Counted from the stretch's first letter, positions 51,701-60,970 are shown. The stretch: DNA of 64,000 nucleotides from JAZSNL01 sp045536365 (GCA_045536365.1 JAZSNL010000016.1:62001-126000), one strand, 5' to 3'. A program made the numbers and translations. The notes: generated from the letters alone by a model not told the origin.

Positions 51701-52145
51701 CCTTAACTACCTCAACAGTTCCACCAGCAGCTTGAATTTTTTCAACTGCTGATTTAGAGAATTTAACAGCTTTAACTGTTAATGCTTTTGTGCATTCTCC
51801 ATCACCTAAAACTTTTACGCCTTCGTATTCTTTTTTAACTAAGCCAGCTTGTGCTAATGCTGCGAAATCAACAATTGCACCAGCTTCAAATCTTTCGTTA
51901 ATATCACCTAAGTTAACTACAGCATATTCTTTTCTACTAATATTTGTAAATCCACGTTTTGGAAGACGTTTGAATAAAGGAGTTTGACCACCTTCAAAGT
52001 TAGTACGACCTAAGCCACCAGGACGAGCATTTTGACCTTTATGACCTCTTGTACTAGTTTTACCCATTCCGCTACCAACACCACGACCTACACGTTTTTT
52101 ATAGTGTCTAGCACCTGCTACAGGTTTTAATTCATGTAATTTCAT
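51681..52145 (-). CDS. rplO: 50S ribosomal protein L15
   Basis: 154 residues from ATG 52145, which follows AGGAGG; an upstream ATG at 52169 lies inside rpmD and is not used. MKLHELKP, KRVGRGVGSGMGKTSTRG and FEGGQTPL are diagnostic. Confidence 0.96.
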   Translation of the reverse strand: MKLHELKPVAGARHYKKRVGRGVGSGMGKTSTRGHKGQNARPGGLGRTNFEGGQTPLFKRLPKRGFTNISRKEYAVVNLGDINERFEAGAIVDFAALAQAGLVKKEYEGVKVLGDGECTKALTVKAVKFSKSAVEKIQAAGGTVEVVKDEKVLG

Positions 52146-52155
52146 AGAGTGCCTC

Positions 52156-52338
52156 CTATGCTTCTTCAACGCTTACTAGATGAGCAACAGTTTTTACCAT
52201 GCCTCTAATAGCAGCGTTATCAGGTTTAACAACAACTTGTTGTAATTTTGTTAAACCTAAAGCTTTTATAGTTAATCTTTGATTTTTAGGACAAGCGATT
52301 GGACTTTTTACTAATTTAATTTTTAATGTGTTTCCCAT
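52156..52338 (-). CDS. rpmD: 50S ribosomal protein L30
   Basis: 60 residues. KIKLVKSPI and LGLTKLQQVV then AIRGMV match bacterial L30. 10 bases before rplO. Confidence 0.95.
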   Translation of the reverse strand: MGNTLKIKLVKSPIACPKNQRLTIKALGLTKLQQVVVKPDNAAIRGMVKTVAHLVSVEEA

Positions 52339-52349
52339 ACTTCACCCTC

Positions 52350-52856
52350 CTAAAGAATTTCTTCTTTTGCCTTTCCTCTTAATGCAGCTACTTCTTCAGC
52401 TGTACGAAGATCAGATAAAGCTTTGAATGTTGCACGAACGATATTAATCTTAGTGTTTGAACCTTGAGATTTAGAAACGATATCTTTAATACCAGCTAAT
52501 TCAACTACGTTACGAACTGGACCACCAGCTACGATACCAGTACCTTCTGGAGCAGGTTTAAGGAATACTTTACCAGCACCATGAATACCAATATTTTCAT
52601 GTGGAATAGTTGTTCCAACGATAGGAACTGTAATAATATTCTTTTTAGCATCTTCAACAGCTTTTTTAATTGCTTCAGGAACTTCTTGAGCTTTACCTGT
52701 TCCGAAACCAACATGACCTTGATAGTCACCTACTACTACTAAAGCAGCAAAACGCATTCTTCTACCACCTTTTACAACTTTAGTTACACGGTTGATAACT
52801 ACTACACGTTCTTCAAATTGTTTTTCTTTTTGAGAAACATTAACTTGATTATTCAT
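52350..52856 (-). CDS. rpsE: 30S ribosomal protein S5
   Basis: 168 residues. FEERVVVINRVTKVVKGG and VGFGTGKAQEVP, plus VAGGPVR near the C-terminus. Takes part in decoding fidelity. 11 bases before rpmD. Confidence 0.97.
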   Translation of the reverse strand: MNNQVNVSQKEKQFEERVVVINRVTKVVKGGRRMRFAALVVVGDYQGHVGFGTGKAQEVPEAIKKAVEDAKKNIITVPIVGTTIPHENIGIHGAGKVFLKPAPEGTGIVAGGPVRNVVELAGIKDIVSKSQGSNTKINIVRATFKALSDLRTAEEVAALRGKAKEEIL

Positions 52857-52868
52857 GCTTGTTACCTC

Positions 52869-53231
52869 CTAAAATTTTAATCCGGCTTCACGAGCTGCTT
52901 CAGCTAACGCTTGAACACGTCCGTGATAAATGAATCCGCCGCGGTCAAATACTACATTTTCGATACCTTGTGCTTTAGCTCTTTCAGCAACTAATTTACC
53001 TACTGCTTTTGCAGCTTCAATATTTGAACCGATTTCAAATTTATTTCCATTTTCGAATGTAGAAGCAGAAACTAATGTAACGCCTTTAACATCATCGATA
53101 ATTTGTGCAGAAATATGTTTATTTGATCTAAATACTGCAAGACGTGGTCTTTCAGCAGTACCGCTTACTACTTTACGTACGCGTTCATGACGAACTCTAC
53201 GTGCGATTTTCTTATCTTTTTTAACGATCAT
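52869..53231 (-). CDS. rplR: 50S ribosomal protein L18
   Basis: 120 residues. RPRLAVFRSNKHISAQIID, FDRGGFIYHGRVQALA and a final AREAGL are family hallmarks. Binds 5S rRNA with L5. Confidence 0.97.
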   Translation of the reverse strand: MIVKKDKKIARRVRHERVRKVVSGTAERPRLAVFRSNKHISAQIIDDVKGVTLVSASTFENGNKFEIGSNIEAAKAVGKLVAERAKAQGIENVVFDRGGFIYHGRVQALAEAAREAGLKF

Positions 53232-53249
53232 CTTACTAGTCTCTCCTTC

Positions 53250-53786
53250 CTATTTAGCTTTCTTTCCTTCTTTACGACGGATATATTCGCCACGATAGTG
53301 AATACCTTTTCCTTTATAAGGTTCAGGTTTACGAATTTGACGAACTTCTGCCGCATACTCACCAACAACTTGTTTATCAGCACCAACGATATGAATTTCA
53401 GTTGGAGTTGCACAAGTTACAGTAAGACCTGCAGGTACAGGCATATTAACTGGGTGTGAATAACCAGCACTTACTACAAGAACATTTCCTTGCATTTGAG
53501 CACGGTAACCTACACCTTCAATTTCTAATACTTTTTCAAATCCAGCACTAACGCCTACAACCATGTTGTTGATAAGTGCTCTAGTTGTTCCATGCATTGC
53601 ACGGTGTTCTCTAGAATCACTAGGACGTTTAACTACTAATTCATTTCCATTAATTTCAATTGTTAATTCAGGGTTTACGTTTAATTTTAATTCACCTTTA
53701 GGACCTTTAACTGTAAGAAGAGTACCTTCTAAGTTAACACTAACACCTTCAGGAATAATAACTACTTTATTACCTATTCTTGACAT
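53250..53786 (-). CDS. rplF: 50S ribosomal protein L6
   Basis: 178 residues. MSRIGNKVVIIPEGV, VKGPKGEL and EPYKGKGIHYRGEYIRRK near the end identify L6. 18 bases before rplR. Confidence 0.97.
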   Translation of the reverse strand: MSRIGNKVVIIPEGVSVNLEGTLLTVKGPKGELKLNVNPELTIEINGNELVVKRPSDSREHRAMHGTTRALINNMVVGVSAGFEKVLEIEGVGYRAQMQGNVLVVSAGYSHPVNMPVPAGLTVTCATPTEIHIVGADKQVVGEYAAEVRQIRKPEPYKGKGIHYRGEYIRRKEGKKAK

Positions 53787-53799
53787 TAGTAACTCCTAA

Positions 53800-54195
53800 C
53801 TACCAAACGAATGCGATAACTTCGCCGCCAAGCTTTTGTTTACGAGCTTCACGGTCAGTCATGATTCCGTTTGATGTTGAAATAATAGCGATACCTAAAC
53901 CATTTAATACTTTAGGTAATTCGTTAGCTTTTGCATAAACTCTAAGACCAGGCTTAGAAATTTTCTTTAAACCCTTAATAACTCTTTCTTTATCAACGTA
54001 CTTAAGAGTTACTTTAATAACACCTTGTTTTCCGTCTTCTACTTTTTCATATTCAGCGATATAGCCTTCATTCTTTAGAACTTCTAAAATTTCTAATTTT
54101 AGACGAGATGCTGGCATAGAAACAGATTCATGTTTCATTTGGTTAGCATTTCTAATTCTTGTAAGCATATCAGCAATTGGATCAGTCATTGACAT
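53800..54195 (-). CDS. rpsH: 30S ribosomal protein S8
   Basis: 131 residues. TDPIADMLTRIRNAN, GLRVYAK and GLGIAIISTSNGIMTD mark S8. GGAGGT is 8 bases upstream of ATG 54195. Confidence 0.97.
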   Translation of the reverse strand: MSMTDPIADMLTRIRNANQMKHESVSMPASRLKLEILEVLKNEGYIAEYEKVEDGKQGVIKVTLKYVDKERVIKGLKKISKPGLRVYAKANELPKVLNGLGIAIISTSNGIMTDREARKQKLGGEVIAFVW

Positions 54196-54210
54196 TGCTA
54201 AGACCTCCTT

Positions 54211-54396
54211 CTACCAACTTGCCTTTTTAACGCCAGGGATTAGTCCTTCATAAGCTAATTCTCTGAAGCAAATTCTGCAAATTTTGAATTTGCGATATAC
54301 AGAGTGAGGACGTCCACAACGTTCGCAGCGAGTATAATTTCTTGTACTAAATTTTGCATTTCTATGAGCTTTTACTTTTAATGATGTTTTAGCCAT
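54211..54396 (-). CDS. rpsN: 30S ribosomal protein S14 type Z
   Basis: 61 residues, the short zinc form: CERCGRPHSVY...CRICFRELA gives the CxxC pair of pairs. Only one S14 is seen in the window. Confidence 0.96.
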   Translation of the reverse strand: MAKTSLKVKAHRNAKFSTRNYTRCERCGRPHSVYRKFKICRICFRELAYEGLIPGVKKASW

Positions 54397-54407
54397 AATT
54401 TATCTCC

Positions 54408-54950
54408 TTACTTCTTTTGAAAAGGCATATCTAATGCTTGTAATAAAGCAAAGCCTTCTTCATCAGATTTTGCAGTAGTAACAATTACGATGTCCATACC
54501 ACGAATTTTTAATACTTTATCATAAACGATTTCAGGGAAAATTAATTGTTCTTTAATACCTAAAGTATAATTTCCTCTTCCGTCAAATGAATTAGGATTA
54601 ACTCCGCGGAAGTCTCTTACACGTGGAAGAGAAATTGAAACTAATTTATCATAAAATTCATACATTTTTTCACCACGTAATGTAACTTTAGCACCAATTG
54701 ACATACCTTCACGAAGTTTAAATACAGCAATTGATTTTTTAGCTTTAGTTACTAATGGTTTTTGACCTGTAATAGCTTTTAAATCTTCACATGCAGCATC
54801 TAGTAATTTAGAGTTAGTGATAGCATCACCAACACCCATATTAACAACGATTTTATCAATCTTAGGAACTTGCATAACAGTTGTATAACCGAATTTTTGA
54901 GTTAAAGCTGGAATTACTTCTTCTTTATATTTTTGTAAAACACGATTCAT
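54408..54950 (-). CDS. rplE: 50S ribosomal protein L5
   Basis: 180 residues. NRVLQKYKEEVIPAL, VGDAITNSK, RDFRGVNPNSFDGRGNY in family form and DIVIVTTAKSDEE. Binds 5S rRNA. Confidence 0.97.
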   Translation of the reverse strand: MNRVLQKYKEEVIPALTQKFGYTTVMQVPKIDKIVVNMGVGDAITNSKLLDAACEDLKAITGQKPLVTKAKKSIAVFKLREGMSIGAKVTLRGEKMYEFYDKLVSISLPRVRDFRGVNPNSFDGRGNYTLGIKEQLIFPEIVYDKVLKIRGMDIVIVTTAKSDEEGFALLQALDMPFQKK

Positions 54951-54969
54951 TTTCTTTCAAGCTCCTTTC

Positions 54970-55293
54970 TTACTTAATTACAGTACCAGAAAGTTTGCAA
55001 TAACGAACTTTCTTACCGTTTTCAATTTTATAACCAAGTTTAGTTGGTTTCTTTTCAACTGGATCTAAATATGCAACGTTAGAAGCATGGATTGGAGCTT
55101 CTTTCTTTGTAATACCGCCATCAGGATTAGCATTTGATGGACGATTGTGTTTAGTTACAATATTTACACCTTTAACTACAACTCTGTTAGTTTTATAAAG
55201 AACTTGTAAAACTTCACCAGTTGTATATACTCCATTAACTGGAGCATGTTTACCTGCAATAACAGCAACGATGTCACCTTTTCTTAATTTCAT
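54970..55293 (-). CDS. rplX: 50S ribosomal protein L24
   Basis: 107 residues. KLRKGDIVAVIAGK (KOW motif), EAPIHASNVA and a C-terminal YCKLSGTVI. Early assembly protein of the large subunit. Confidence 0.96.
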   Translation of the reverse strand: MKLRKGDIVAVIAGKHAPVNGVYTTGEVLQVLYKTNRVVVKGVNIVTKHNRPSNANPDGGITKKEAPIHASNVAYLDPVEKKPTKLGYKIENGKKVRYCKLSGTVIK

Positions 55294-55308
55294 AATGCTA
55301 CCTCCATC

Positions 55309-55677
55309 CTATAGTACTTCTGGTGCAAGAGATACAATTTTCATGAAATCTTTTTCACGTAATTCTCTAGCAACAGGGCCGAAGATACGAGTTCCACGTG
55401 GGTTATGGTCTTCTTTAACGATAACTGCAGCGTTATCATCAAATTTAATATAAGAACCATCAGCTCTTCTTACAGCTTTTTTAGTACGTACTATAACAGC
55501 TTTTACTACGTCACCTTTTTTAACTTGTCCGCCAGTTGTAGCAGACTTAACAGAACATACACAAATGTCACCGATACTAGCAACTTTATGTCTTGTACCG
55601 CCTAAAATTTTAATAATCAAAAGTTGTTTTGCGCCTGAGTTATCAGCTACATTTACTCTAGTTTCTTGTTGAACCAT
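55309..55677 (-). CDS. rplN: 50S ribosomal protein L14
   Basis: 122 residues. MVQQETRVNVADNSGAK, VIVRTKK, RIFGPVARELRE and SLAPEVL are diagnostic. Confidence 0.98.
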   Translation of the reverse strand: MVQQETRVNVADNSGAKQLLIIKILGGTRHKVASIGDICVCSVKSATTGGQVKKGDVVKAVIVRTKKAVRRADGSYIKFDDNAAVIVKEDHNPRGTRIFGPVARELREKDFMKIVSLAPEVL

Positions 55678-55690
55678 GAAGCACCTCCGA

Positions 55691-55954
55691 TTATATTATT
55701 ACAGCTTCTTGAACAACTTTAACTAAACGGAAACGTTTTGTTTTAGATAATGGACGAGTTTCCATAATTTCAACTGTGTCTCCAACTTTAGCGATATTTT
55801 GTTCATCATGAGCTGTAAATTTCTTTGAATATTTTACTCTTTTTCCATATAAAGGATGTTTACGATAAGTTTCAATTTTAACTGTGATTGTTTTATCATT
55901 AACAGCAGAAACTACAACACCTACATATGTTTTACGACTATTTCTTTCTTCCAT
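55691..55954 (-). CDS. rpsQ: 30S ribosomal protein S17
   Basis: 87 residues, an OB-fold primary rRNA binder. KTYVGVVVS.....TITV..ET, HPLYGKR and ETRPLSKTKR match the family. Confidence 0.97.
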   Translation of the reverse strand: MEERNSRKTYVGVVVSAVNDKTITVKIETYRKHPLYGKRVKYSKKFTAHDEQNIAKVGDTVEIMETRPLSKTKRFRLVKVVQEAVII

Positions 55955-55967
55955 AAGTTACCTCCGA

Positions 55968-56222
55968 TTACTCGCTAACCTTACTACGTTCTGTTAATAC
56001 AGTGTAGCATCTAGCGATTTCTTTTTTAACTTTCTTTAATTGAGCAGTGTTTTCAAGTTTACCTACTGCAGCTTGGAAGCGTAGGTTGTATAGTTCTTGT
56101 TTTAAATCATTAACTTTGTTTTCGATTTGTTCGTTAGATAAATCGCGAATTTTATTTACATTTGATTTCTTTTCAACGATTTTCTTAGTAACTTTCTTAT
56201 CAGCTTTCTTTTCTCTAGCCAT
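55968..56222 (-). CDS. rpmC: 50S ribosomal protein L29 with basic N-terminal extension
   Basis: 84 residues against about 65 for most L29. The core starts near residue 22 (IRDLSNEQIENKV...LKQELYNLRFQ) and is preceded by a Lys-rich extension. Start codon overlaps the rplP stop, with GTGGTGATC upstream. Confidence 0.94.
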   Translation of the reverse strand: MAREKKADKKVTKKIVEKKSNVNKIRDLSNEQIENKVNDLKQELYNLRFQAAVGKLENTAQLKKVKKEIARCYTVLTERSKVSE

Positions 56223-56641
56223 TAACGATCACCACTTTCTTTAACAACAAATTTTGTTCTAACTGGTAATTTGTGAGATGCAAGTCTGCAAGCTTCACGA
56301 GCGATTTCTTCAGAAACTCCACCAATTTCGAACATAACTGTTCCATTTTTAACTACTGCAACATAACCATCAGGAGAACCTTTACCAGAACCCATACGTA
56401 CTTCTAATGGTTTTTTAGTTCTAATATTGTGAGGGAAAATTTTAATCCAAACTTTACCATCACGTCTCATATAACGAGTCATTGCGATACGAGCAGCTTC
56501 AATTTGACGGTCAGTAACCCATGCACCATCAAGTGATTGAAGACCGAATTCACCGAATGTTACGTTTCTTAAGCCTTTAGCTCTACCTTCATAACTAACA
56601 CGATGAGGACGACGATATTTTGTTCTTTTAGGCATCAACAT
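56222..56641 (-). CDS. rplP: 50S ribosomal protein L16
   Basis: 139 residues beginning MLMPKRTKYRR, as in homologues (MLxPKR). AAGGAGG is 10 bases upstream of ATG 56641. GRAKGLRNVTFGEFGLQSL in family form, and MGSGKGSPDGYVAVV. Lies at the A-site side of the large subunit. Confidence 0.97.
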   Translation of the reverse strand: MLMPKRTKYRRPHRVSYEGRAKGLRNVTFGEFGLQSLDGAWVTDRQIEAARIAMTRYMRRDGKVWIKIFPHNIRTKKPLEVRMGSGKGSPDGYVAVVKNGTVMFEIGGVSEEIAREACRLASHKLPVRTKFVVKESGDR

Positions 56642-56643
56642 GA

Positions 56644-57303
56644 TTACTTAACCTCCTTTTTATTTTTTGTAGGAAGAACTTCACCTTTGTTAATCCAAAC
56701 TTTTACACCTAATTTACCATAAGTTGTAGCAGCTTCTGCAGTTGCATAATCAATATCTGCTCTGAAAGTATGTAGAGGAACACTTCCTTCAATATAACCT
56801 TCACTACGAGCGATTTCAGCACCGCCTAAACGACCAGAAACCATTGTTCTGATACCTTTAGCACCAGCTTTTAAAGCTTTAGAGATAGCCATTTTTTGAA
56901 CACGACGGAATGAAGCTCTGTTTTCAAGATCTTCAGCCATTTTACGAGCAACGATAACTGATGTTTTATCAGCAACATTTGCTTCAACGCCTACAACTGT
57001 GATAAATACACTTTTACCTGTAAGTTTTTCAAGTTTCTTAACAGCTTCGTTCTTTTTAGCACCATCTTTACCAATAACGATACCAGGTTTTGCAGCATGT
57101 AATAATACAACTACTCTTCTACCTGTTCTTTTGATTTCAATACGAGATACATATGCAGCTTTGTAGAAATCATTTAAGAAATCACGGATTTTTAAATCTT
57201 CTAATAATAAATCAGCAACTTTTGTTTTTGGTGCATACCATTTAGCATCCCATTCACGAATGATACCGATTCTTAATCCATTAGGACTTACCTTTTGACC
57301 CAT
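56644..57303 (-). CDS. rpsC: 30S ribosomal protein S3
   Basis: 219 residues. MGQKVSPNGLRIGI, KH-domain GKDGAKKNEAVKKLEK in place of the common GxxG form, and VSGRLGGAEIARSE. mRNA entry-site protein. Confidence 0.97.
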   Translation of the reverse strand: MGQKVSPNGLRIGIIREWDAKWYAPKTKVADLLLEDLKIRDFLNDFYKAAYVSRIEIKRTGRRVVVLLHAAKPGIVIGKDGAKKNEAVKKLEKLTGKSVFITVVGVEANVADKTSVIVARKMAEDLENRASFRRVQKMAISKALKAGAKGIRTMVSGRLGGAEIARSEGYIEGSVPLHTFRADIDYATAEAATTYGKLGVKVWINKGEVLPTKNKKEVK

Positions 57304-57313
57304 ACGTTACCTC

Positions 57314-57658
57314 CTATTCCTTTTCTGCCACTACAACTGTTAAGTGGCTTGATCTTTTTAAGATACGATTACCGCTACCCTTTGCACGAGCACGGAATCT
57401 TTTTAATGTTGCGCCAGGATTTACAAAAATTTCTTTAACAAATAATTTTTCAACATTTAATTCTTTTACAGCAGCATTAGCAACTGCAGAATTTAAAGTT
57501 TTTAAAACTACTAAAGAAATTGGACTTTCAAGACCATATAAAATACCTAATGCTTGACCAACACTTTTTCCACGAATTAAATCTACAACAAGTCTAGCTT
57601 TACGTGGAGACATTCTAACTGATTTAGCAACAGCTTTTGCTTCTCTTAATTCACTCAT
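57314..57658 (-). CDS. rplV: 50S ribosomal protein L22
   Basis: 114 residues. VRMSPRKARLVVDLIRGK and the C-terminal RARAKGSGNRILKRSSHL loop that lines the exit tunnel. Confidence 0.97.
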   Translation of the reverse strand: MSELREAKAVAKSVRMSPRKARLVVDLIRGKSVGQALGILYGLESPISLVVLKTLNSAVANAAVKELNVEKLFVKEIFVNPGATLKRFRARAKGSGNRILKRSSHLTVVVAEKE

Positions 57659-57671
57659 TTATTTCTGCCTC

Positions 57672-57950
57672 CTATCTCTTATCTGCTTTCTTATCTTTTC
57701 CGTGGCCACGGTATGTTCTTGTTGGTGCAAATTCACCAAATTTATGACCTACCATGTCTTCAGTAACATATACAGGGATATGTTCTTTACCATTGTAAAC
57801 TGCAACTGTATGTCCTACAAATTCAGGATATATAGTTGATCTTCTTGACCAAGTTTGAATAACTTTCTTTTGATTTTGTTCATTTAATTTAAGAACTTTG
57901 TTATATAAATGTTCATCAATAAATGGACCTTTTTTAAGTGAGCGTGACAT
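57672..57950 (-). CDS. rpsS: 30S ribosomal protein S19
   Basis: 92 residues. MSRSLKKGPFIDEHL, WSRRSTIYPEFVGHT and GHKFGEFAPTRTYRGH are diagnostic. Confidence 0.98.
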   Translation of the reverse strand: MSRSLKKGPFIDEHLYNKVLKLNEQNQKKVIQTWSRRSTIYPEFVGHTVAVYNGKEHIPVYVTEDMVGHKFGEFAPTRTYRGHGKDKKADKR

Positions 57951-57961
57951 ACTTGGACCTC

Positions 57962-58792
57962 CTAACCGTTTCTACGACGAACAATAAGATCGTCTGATTT
58001 ATTTTTTGTTTTTCTAGTCTTTTGACCAAGAGCAATTTTGCCCCAAGGAGTCATTGGAGACTTACGACCGATTGGTTGACGGCCTTCACCACCACCATGA
58101 GGGTGATCATTAGGGTTCATAACTGAACCACGAACAGTTGGACGAACACCCATATGACGAGTACGACCAGCTTTACCAATATTAACTAGTGAGTAATCAA
58201 TATTACCAACAGTACCGATTGTTGCACGGCAAACACCTAAGATACGACGAACTTCGCCGCTTGTTAAACGAACAAGAACGTATCTTTCTTCACGACCTAA
58301 GATTTGAGCACTACTACCAGCTGCTCTAACTAATTGGCCACCATGACCTGGATGTAATTCAATATTATGTACAGTTGTACCAACAGGAATTTGTGCTAAT
58401 GGTAAACAGTTACCAATACGAATATCTACATTTTCACCAGAAACAACTTTTGCACCAACAGTAAGATCTTTTGGAGCAATAATATAACGTTTTTCACCAT
58501 CTGCATATTTTAATAAAGCAATATTTGCACTTCTGTTTGGATCGTATTGGATACTTTCTACTGTTGCAGGAATATTATCTTTATTACGTTTAAAGTCGAT
58601 GATACGATATTTTCTTTTTTCGCCGCCGCCTTTATGACGAACAGTGATTCTACCATTTGCATTACGTCCACCTTTTTTACTAAGAGGCGCAAGTAAGCTT
58701 TTTTCAGGTGTACTAGAAGTGATTTCTTCATTAAGAAGAGTAGTCATTCCACGACGACCATTTGTAGTTGGTTTATAATTCTTAATAGCCAT
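57962..58792 (-). CDS. rplB: 50S ribosomal protein L2
   Basis: 276 residues. GRNANGRITVRHKGGG, KVVSGENVDIRIGN, NIELHPGHGGQLVRAAGS in family form, and GVRPTVRGSVMNPNDHPHGG, which carries the conserved His needed near the peptidyl transferase centre. Confidence 0.98.
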   Translation of the reverse strand: MAIKNYKPTTNGRRGMTTLLNEEITSSTPEKSLLAPLSKKGGRNANGRITVRHKGGGEKRKYRIIDFKRNKDNIPATVESIQYDPNRSANIALLKYADGEKRYIIAPKDLTVGAKVVSGENVDIRIGNCLPLAQIPVGTTVHNIELHPGHGGQLVRAAGSSAQILGREERYVLVRLTSGEVRRILGVCRATIGTVGNIDYSLVNIGKAGRTRHMGVRPTVRGSVMNPNDHPHGGGEGRQPIGRKSPMTPWGKIALGQKTRKTKNKSDDLIVRRRNG

Positions 58793-58809
58793 TTTACCTT
58801 TCCTCCTAA

Positions 58810-59094
58810 TTATACTTCGAATACATCGATAGTTTGTCCAGGAACAAGTCTAACGATAGCTTTTTTATAAGCTGACTTAAATCCTTCATATCTTTGCATT
58901 CTTTTTGCTTTACGATGTACGTTAATAGTTCTAACTTCTACAACATTTACATTGAAGATTTTTTCAACTGCTTCTTTAATTTCAGATTTGTTAGCGTGAC
59001 GATCAACTTCGAATGTATATTGTAAATTTTCAACTAAGCTTGATGCTTTTTCAGTAATGATTGGTCTTATAATAACATCATAGATACTTTTCAT
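58810..59094 (-). CDS. rplW: 50S ribosomal protein L23
   Basis: 94 residues. IIRPIITEKA, YTFEVDRHANKSEIK and AVEKIFNV. Exit-tunnel docking site for trigger factor and SRP. One-base overlap with rplD. Confidence 0.96.
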   Translation of the reverse strand: MKSIYDVIIRPIITEKASSLVENLQYTFEVDRHANKSEIKEAVEKIFNVNVVEVRTINVHRKAKRMQRYEGFKSAYKKAIVRLVPGQTIDVFEV

Positions 59095-59720
59095 TATTTA
59101 AGAACCTCCTCATATTTTTCTACTACAGCTTTAGTAAGAACTAAAGTGTTAGCATTCATCATTTCATAAACTGAAATATGACTGTATTCTTGAACTAATA
59201 CATTTGGAAGATTTCTTCCTGCTAGTTCAACGTTTGCGTTAGCTTCAGGTAAAGCAACAACAACTTTTTTACCAGCTGCGTTAATTGCATTTAATACTTC
59301 AACTAAACCTTTTGTTTTAACTGTTTCTAAAACTAATTCATCTAAAACAATAAATTGTCCTTCACGAACTTTTGAGCTTAAAGCACATCTCATCGCTAAA
59401 CGAGCAACTTTCTTGTTAACTTTTAATGAGTATTGTCTTGGAGTTGGTGCAAATACAACACCACCACCACGCCATTGTGGAGCACGGATAGTACCTTGAC
59501 GAGCACGTCCTGTACCTTTTTGTCTCCATGGTTTACGGCCGCCACCACTAACTTCTGAACGAGTTTTAGCCTTTTGAGTTCCTTGACGCATAGCTGCTTT
59601 TTCAGCAATAACTGTATCAAAGATTGCTTGTTGATGATCTTCAACAGCGAATACTTGTTCACTTAATTCAACTTGACCAAGTTTTTGACCTTTTTGATTT
59701 AATAATTCAACTGTAGGCAT
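59094..59720 (-). CDS. rplD: 50S ribosomal protein L4
   Basis: 208 residues. GGGRKPWRQKGTGRARQG with RAPQWRGGGVVFAP, and LALTK-like LVLTKAVVE at the end. In enterobacteria L4 represses the S10 operon; whether it does here is unknown. Confidence 0.97.
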   Translation of the reverse strand: MPTVELLNQKGQKLGQVELSEQVFAVEDHQQAIFDTVIAEKAAMRQGTQKAKTRSEVSGGGRKPWRQKGTGRARQGTIRAPQWRGGGVVFAPTPRQYSLKVNKKVARLAMRCALSSKVREGQFIVLDELVLETVKTKGLVEVLNAINAAGKKVVVALPEANANVELAGRNLPNVLVQEYSHISVYEMMNANTLVLTKAVVEKYEEVLK

Positions 59721-59733
59721 TTTATTCTCCTTC

Positions 59734-60393
59734 CTATGCTAGTGCTTCAGGGTTGATAGCTGCATTATTACTCTTAACTGCGTTTTTAACAACAACATAA
59801 GAATTTTTTGCGCCTGGTACATTACCCTTAACTAAAATAACATTATTTTCTGCATCGTATTTAACGAATTCAAGATTTTGAATAGTTTTTTGTTTTCCAC
59901 CCATACGACCTGGCATTTTCTTACCTGGTTTAATACGAGCTGGTTGAATACATCCCATAGAACCTGTTCCACGGTGGTATCCTGAACCATGAGACATAGG
60001 ACCTATATGGAAGTTATGGCGTTTAATAACACCTTGATAACCTTTACCTTTAGCAGTTCCTGTAACGTCTACTAATTCACCTTCTACGAAGATATTTCCT
60101 TTAACCTCTTGTCCAACTTCGAATGCTAGCATGTCTTCCCCAGCGATTTCTTTAATGAAGCGCTTAGGGGCTGTTGATGCTTTTGCTGCATGTCCTGTTT
60201 CAGCTTTGTTAGCTAAATTAGCTTTTTTATCAGCATAACCTAATTGGATTGCATTGTATCCATCAGTTTCAACAGTCTTTTTTTGTAATACCACATTCGG
60301 AGTTACTTCGATAACTGTAACAGGGATTAAAGAGCCTGTTTCAGTAAAAATTTGTGTCATTCCGATTTTTTTACCTAAGATTCCTTTGGCCAT
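59734..60393 (-). CDS. rplC: 50S ribosomal protein L3
   Basis: 219 residues. GILGKKIGMTQIF, GKGYQGVIKRHNF, HGSGYHRGTGSMG and GRMGGKQKTIQNLE match L3, an early assembly protein. Confidence 0.98.
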   Translation of the reverse strand: MAKGILGKKIGMTQIFTETGSLIPVTVIEVTPNVVLQKKTVETDGYNAIQLGYADKKANLANKAETGHAAKASTAPKRFIKEIAGEDMLAFEVGQEVKGNIFVEGELVDVTGTAKGKGYQGVIKRHNFHIGPMSHGSGYHRGTGSMGCIQPARIKPGKKMPGRMGGKQKTIQNLEFVKYDAENNVILVKGNVPGAKNSYVVVKNAVKSNNAAINPEALA

Positions 60394-60415
60394 GAGTTTT
60401 CCTCCTTCTCAATTA

Positions 60416-60718
60416 TTATTTTAAAACGATTTCGACACCAGATGGTAATTCTAAATGAACTAACGCATCCATTGTTTTTGGAGTGATATCTATTATATCA
60501 ATTAAACGTTTGTGAGTACGACGTTCAAATTGTTCACGACTGTCTTTATATTTGTGTGGTGAACGAATAATAGTGAACACTTCCTTTTCTGTAGGTAGTG
60601 GAATAGGACCAGATACTTTAGCACCAGTTCTTTTCGCAGTCTCTACGATTTTTCTTGCAGATTCATCTAATAATCTGTGATCATAAGATAATAATCTGAT
60701 TCTTAATTTTTTTGCCAT
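60416..60718 (-). CDS. rpsJ: 30S ribosomal protein S10
   Basis: 100 residues. RIRLLSYDHRLLDES, GPIPLPTEKEVFTIIRSPH in family form, and THKRLIDI. First gene of the superoperon, with TAGGAGG upstream. The operon starts here without rpsL/rpsG/fus/tuf within the window. Confidence 0.98.
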   Translation of the reverse strand: MAKKLRIRLLSYDHRLLDESARKIVETAKRTGAKVSGPIPLPTEKEVFTIIRSPHKYKDSREQFERRTHKRLIDIIDITPKTMDALVHLELPSGVEIVLK

Positions 60719-60720
60719 TG

Positions 60721-60845
60721 TTTTTTCCTCCTAGCTAGATTTTATAAGCTATAGGCTCAACACGAATTCCCTGAATCACACCGGTTATGACAACTCAACC
60801 GTGCGTGTCAGCAACCTCGCATATCTCCGCCTTCTTCTAAGCCTT
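60721..60845 (-). promoter_or_regulatory. Structured 5' leader of the S10 operon
   Basis: The stretch between promoter and rpsJ is richer in G+C than its surroundings and folds on the minus strand: CGGTT and AACCG enclose AGTTGTCAT, and GACACG near GCTGACACGC can pair with CGTGTT further down. It starts GAGATATGCGAGGTTGCTGACACGC and resembles S10-operon leaders of other Bacillota from memory. A ribosomal protein autoregulatory site is likely but unproven. Confidence 0.6.
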
Positions 60846-60849
60846 GTAT

Positions 60850-60878
60850 ATTATACTCATTTCGTCATAAAAAGGCAA
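60850..60878 (-). promoter_or_regulatory. Promoter of the S10-spc-alpha superoperon
   Basis: TTGCCT and TATAAT on the minus strand with 17 bases between, about 130 bases before rpsJ. Confidence 0.75.
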
Positions 60879-60970
60879 GTGAAATGATAATTTAATCATT
60901 ATTTTTTTAATGTTTTTTATATTTTTCGTTTTTTAAAAAAATATTTTTAATTAAAAATTTCCTATTTAAC

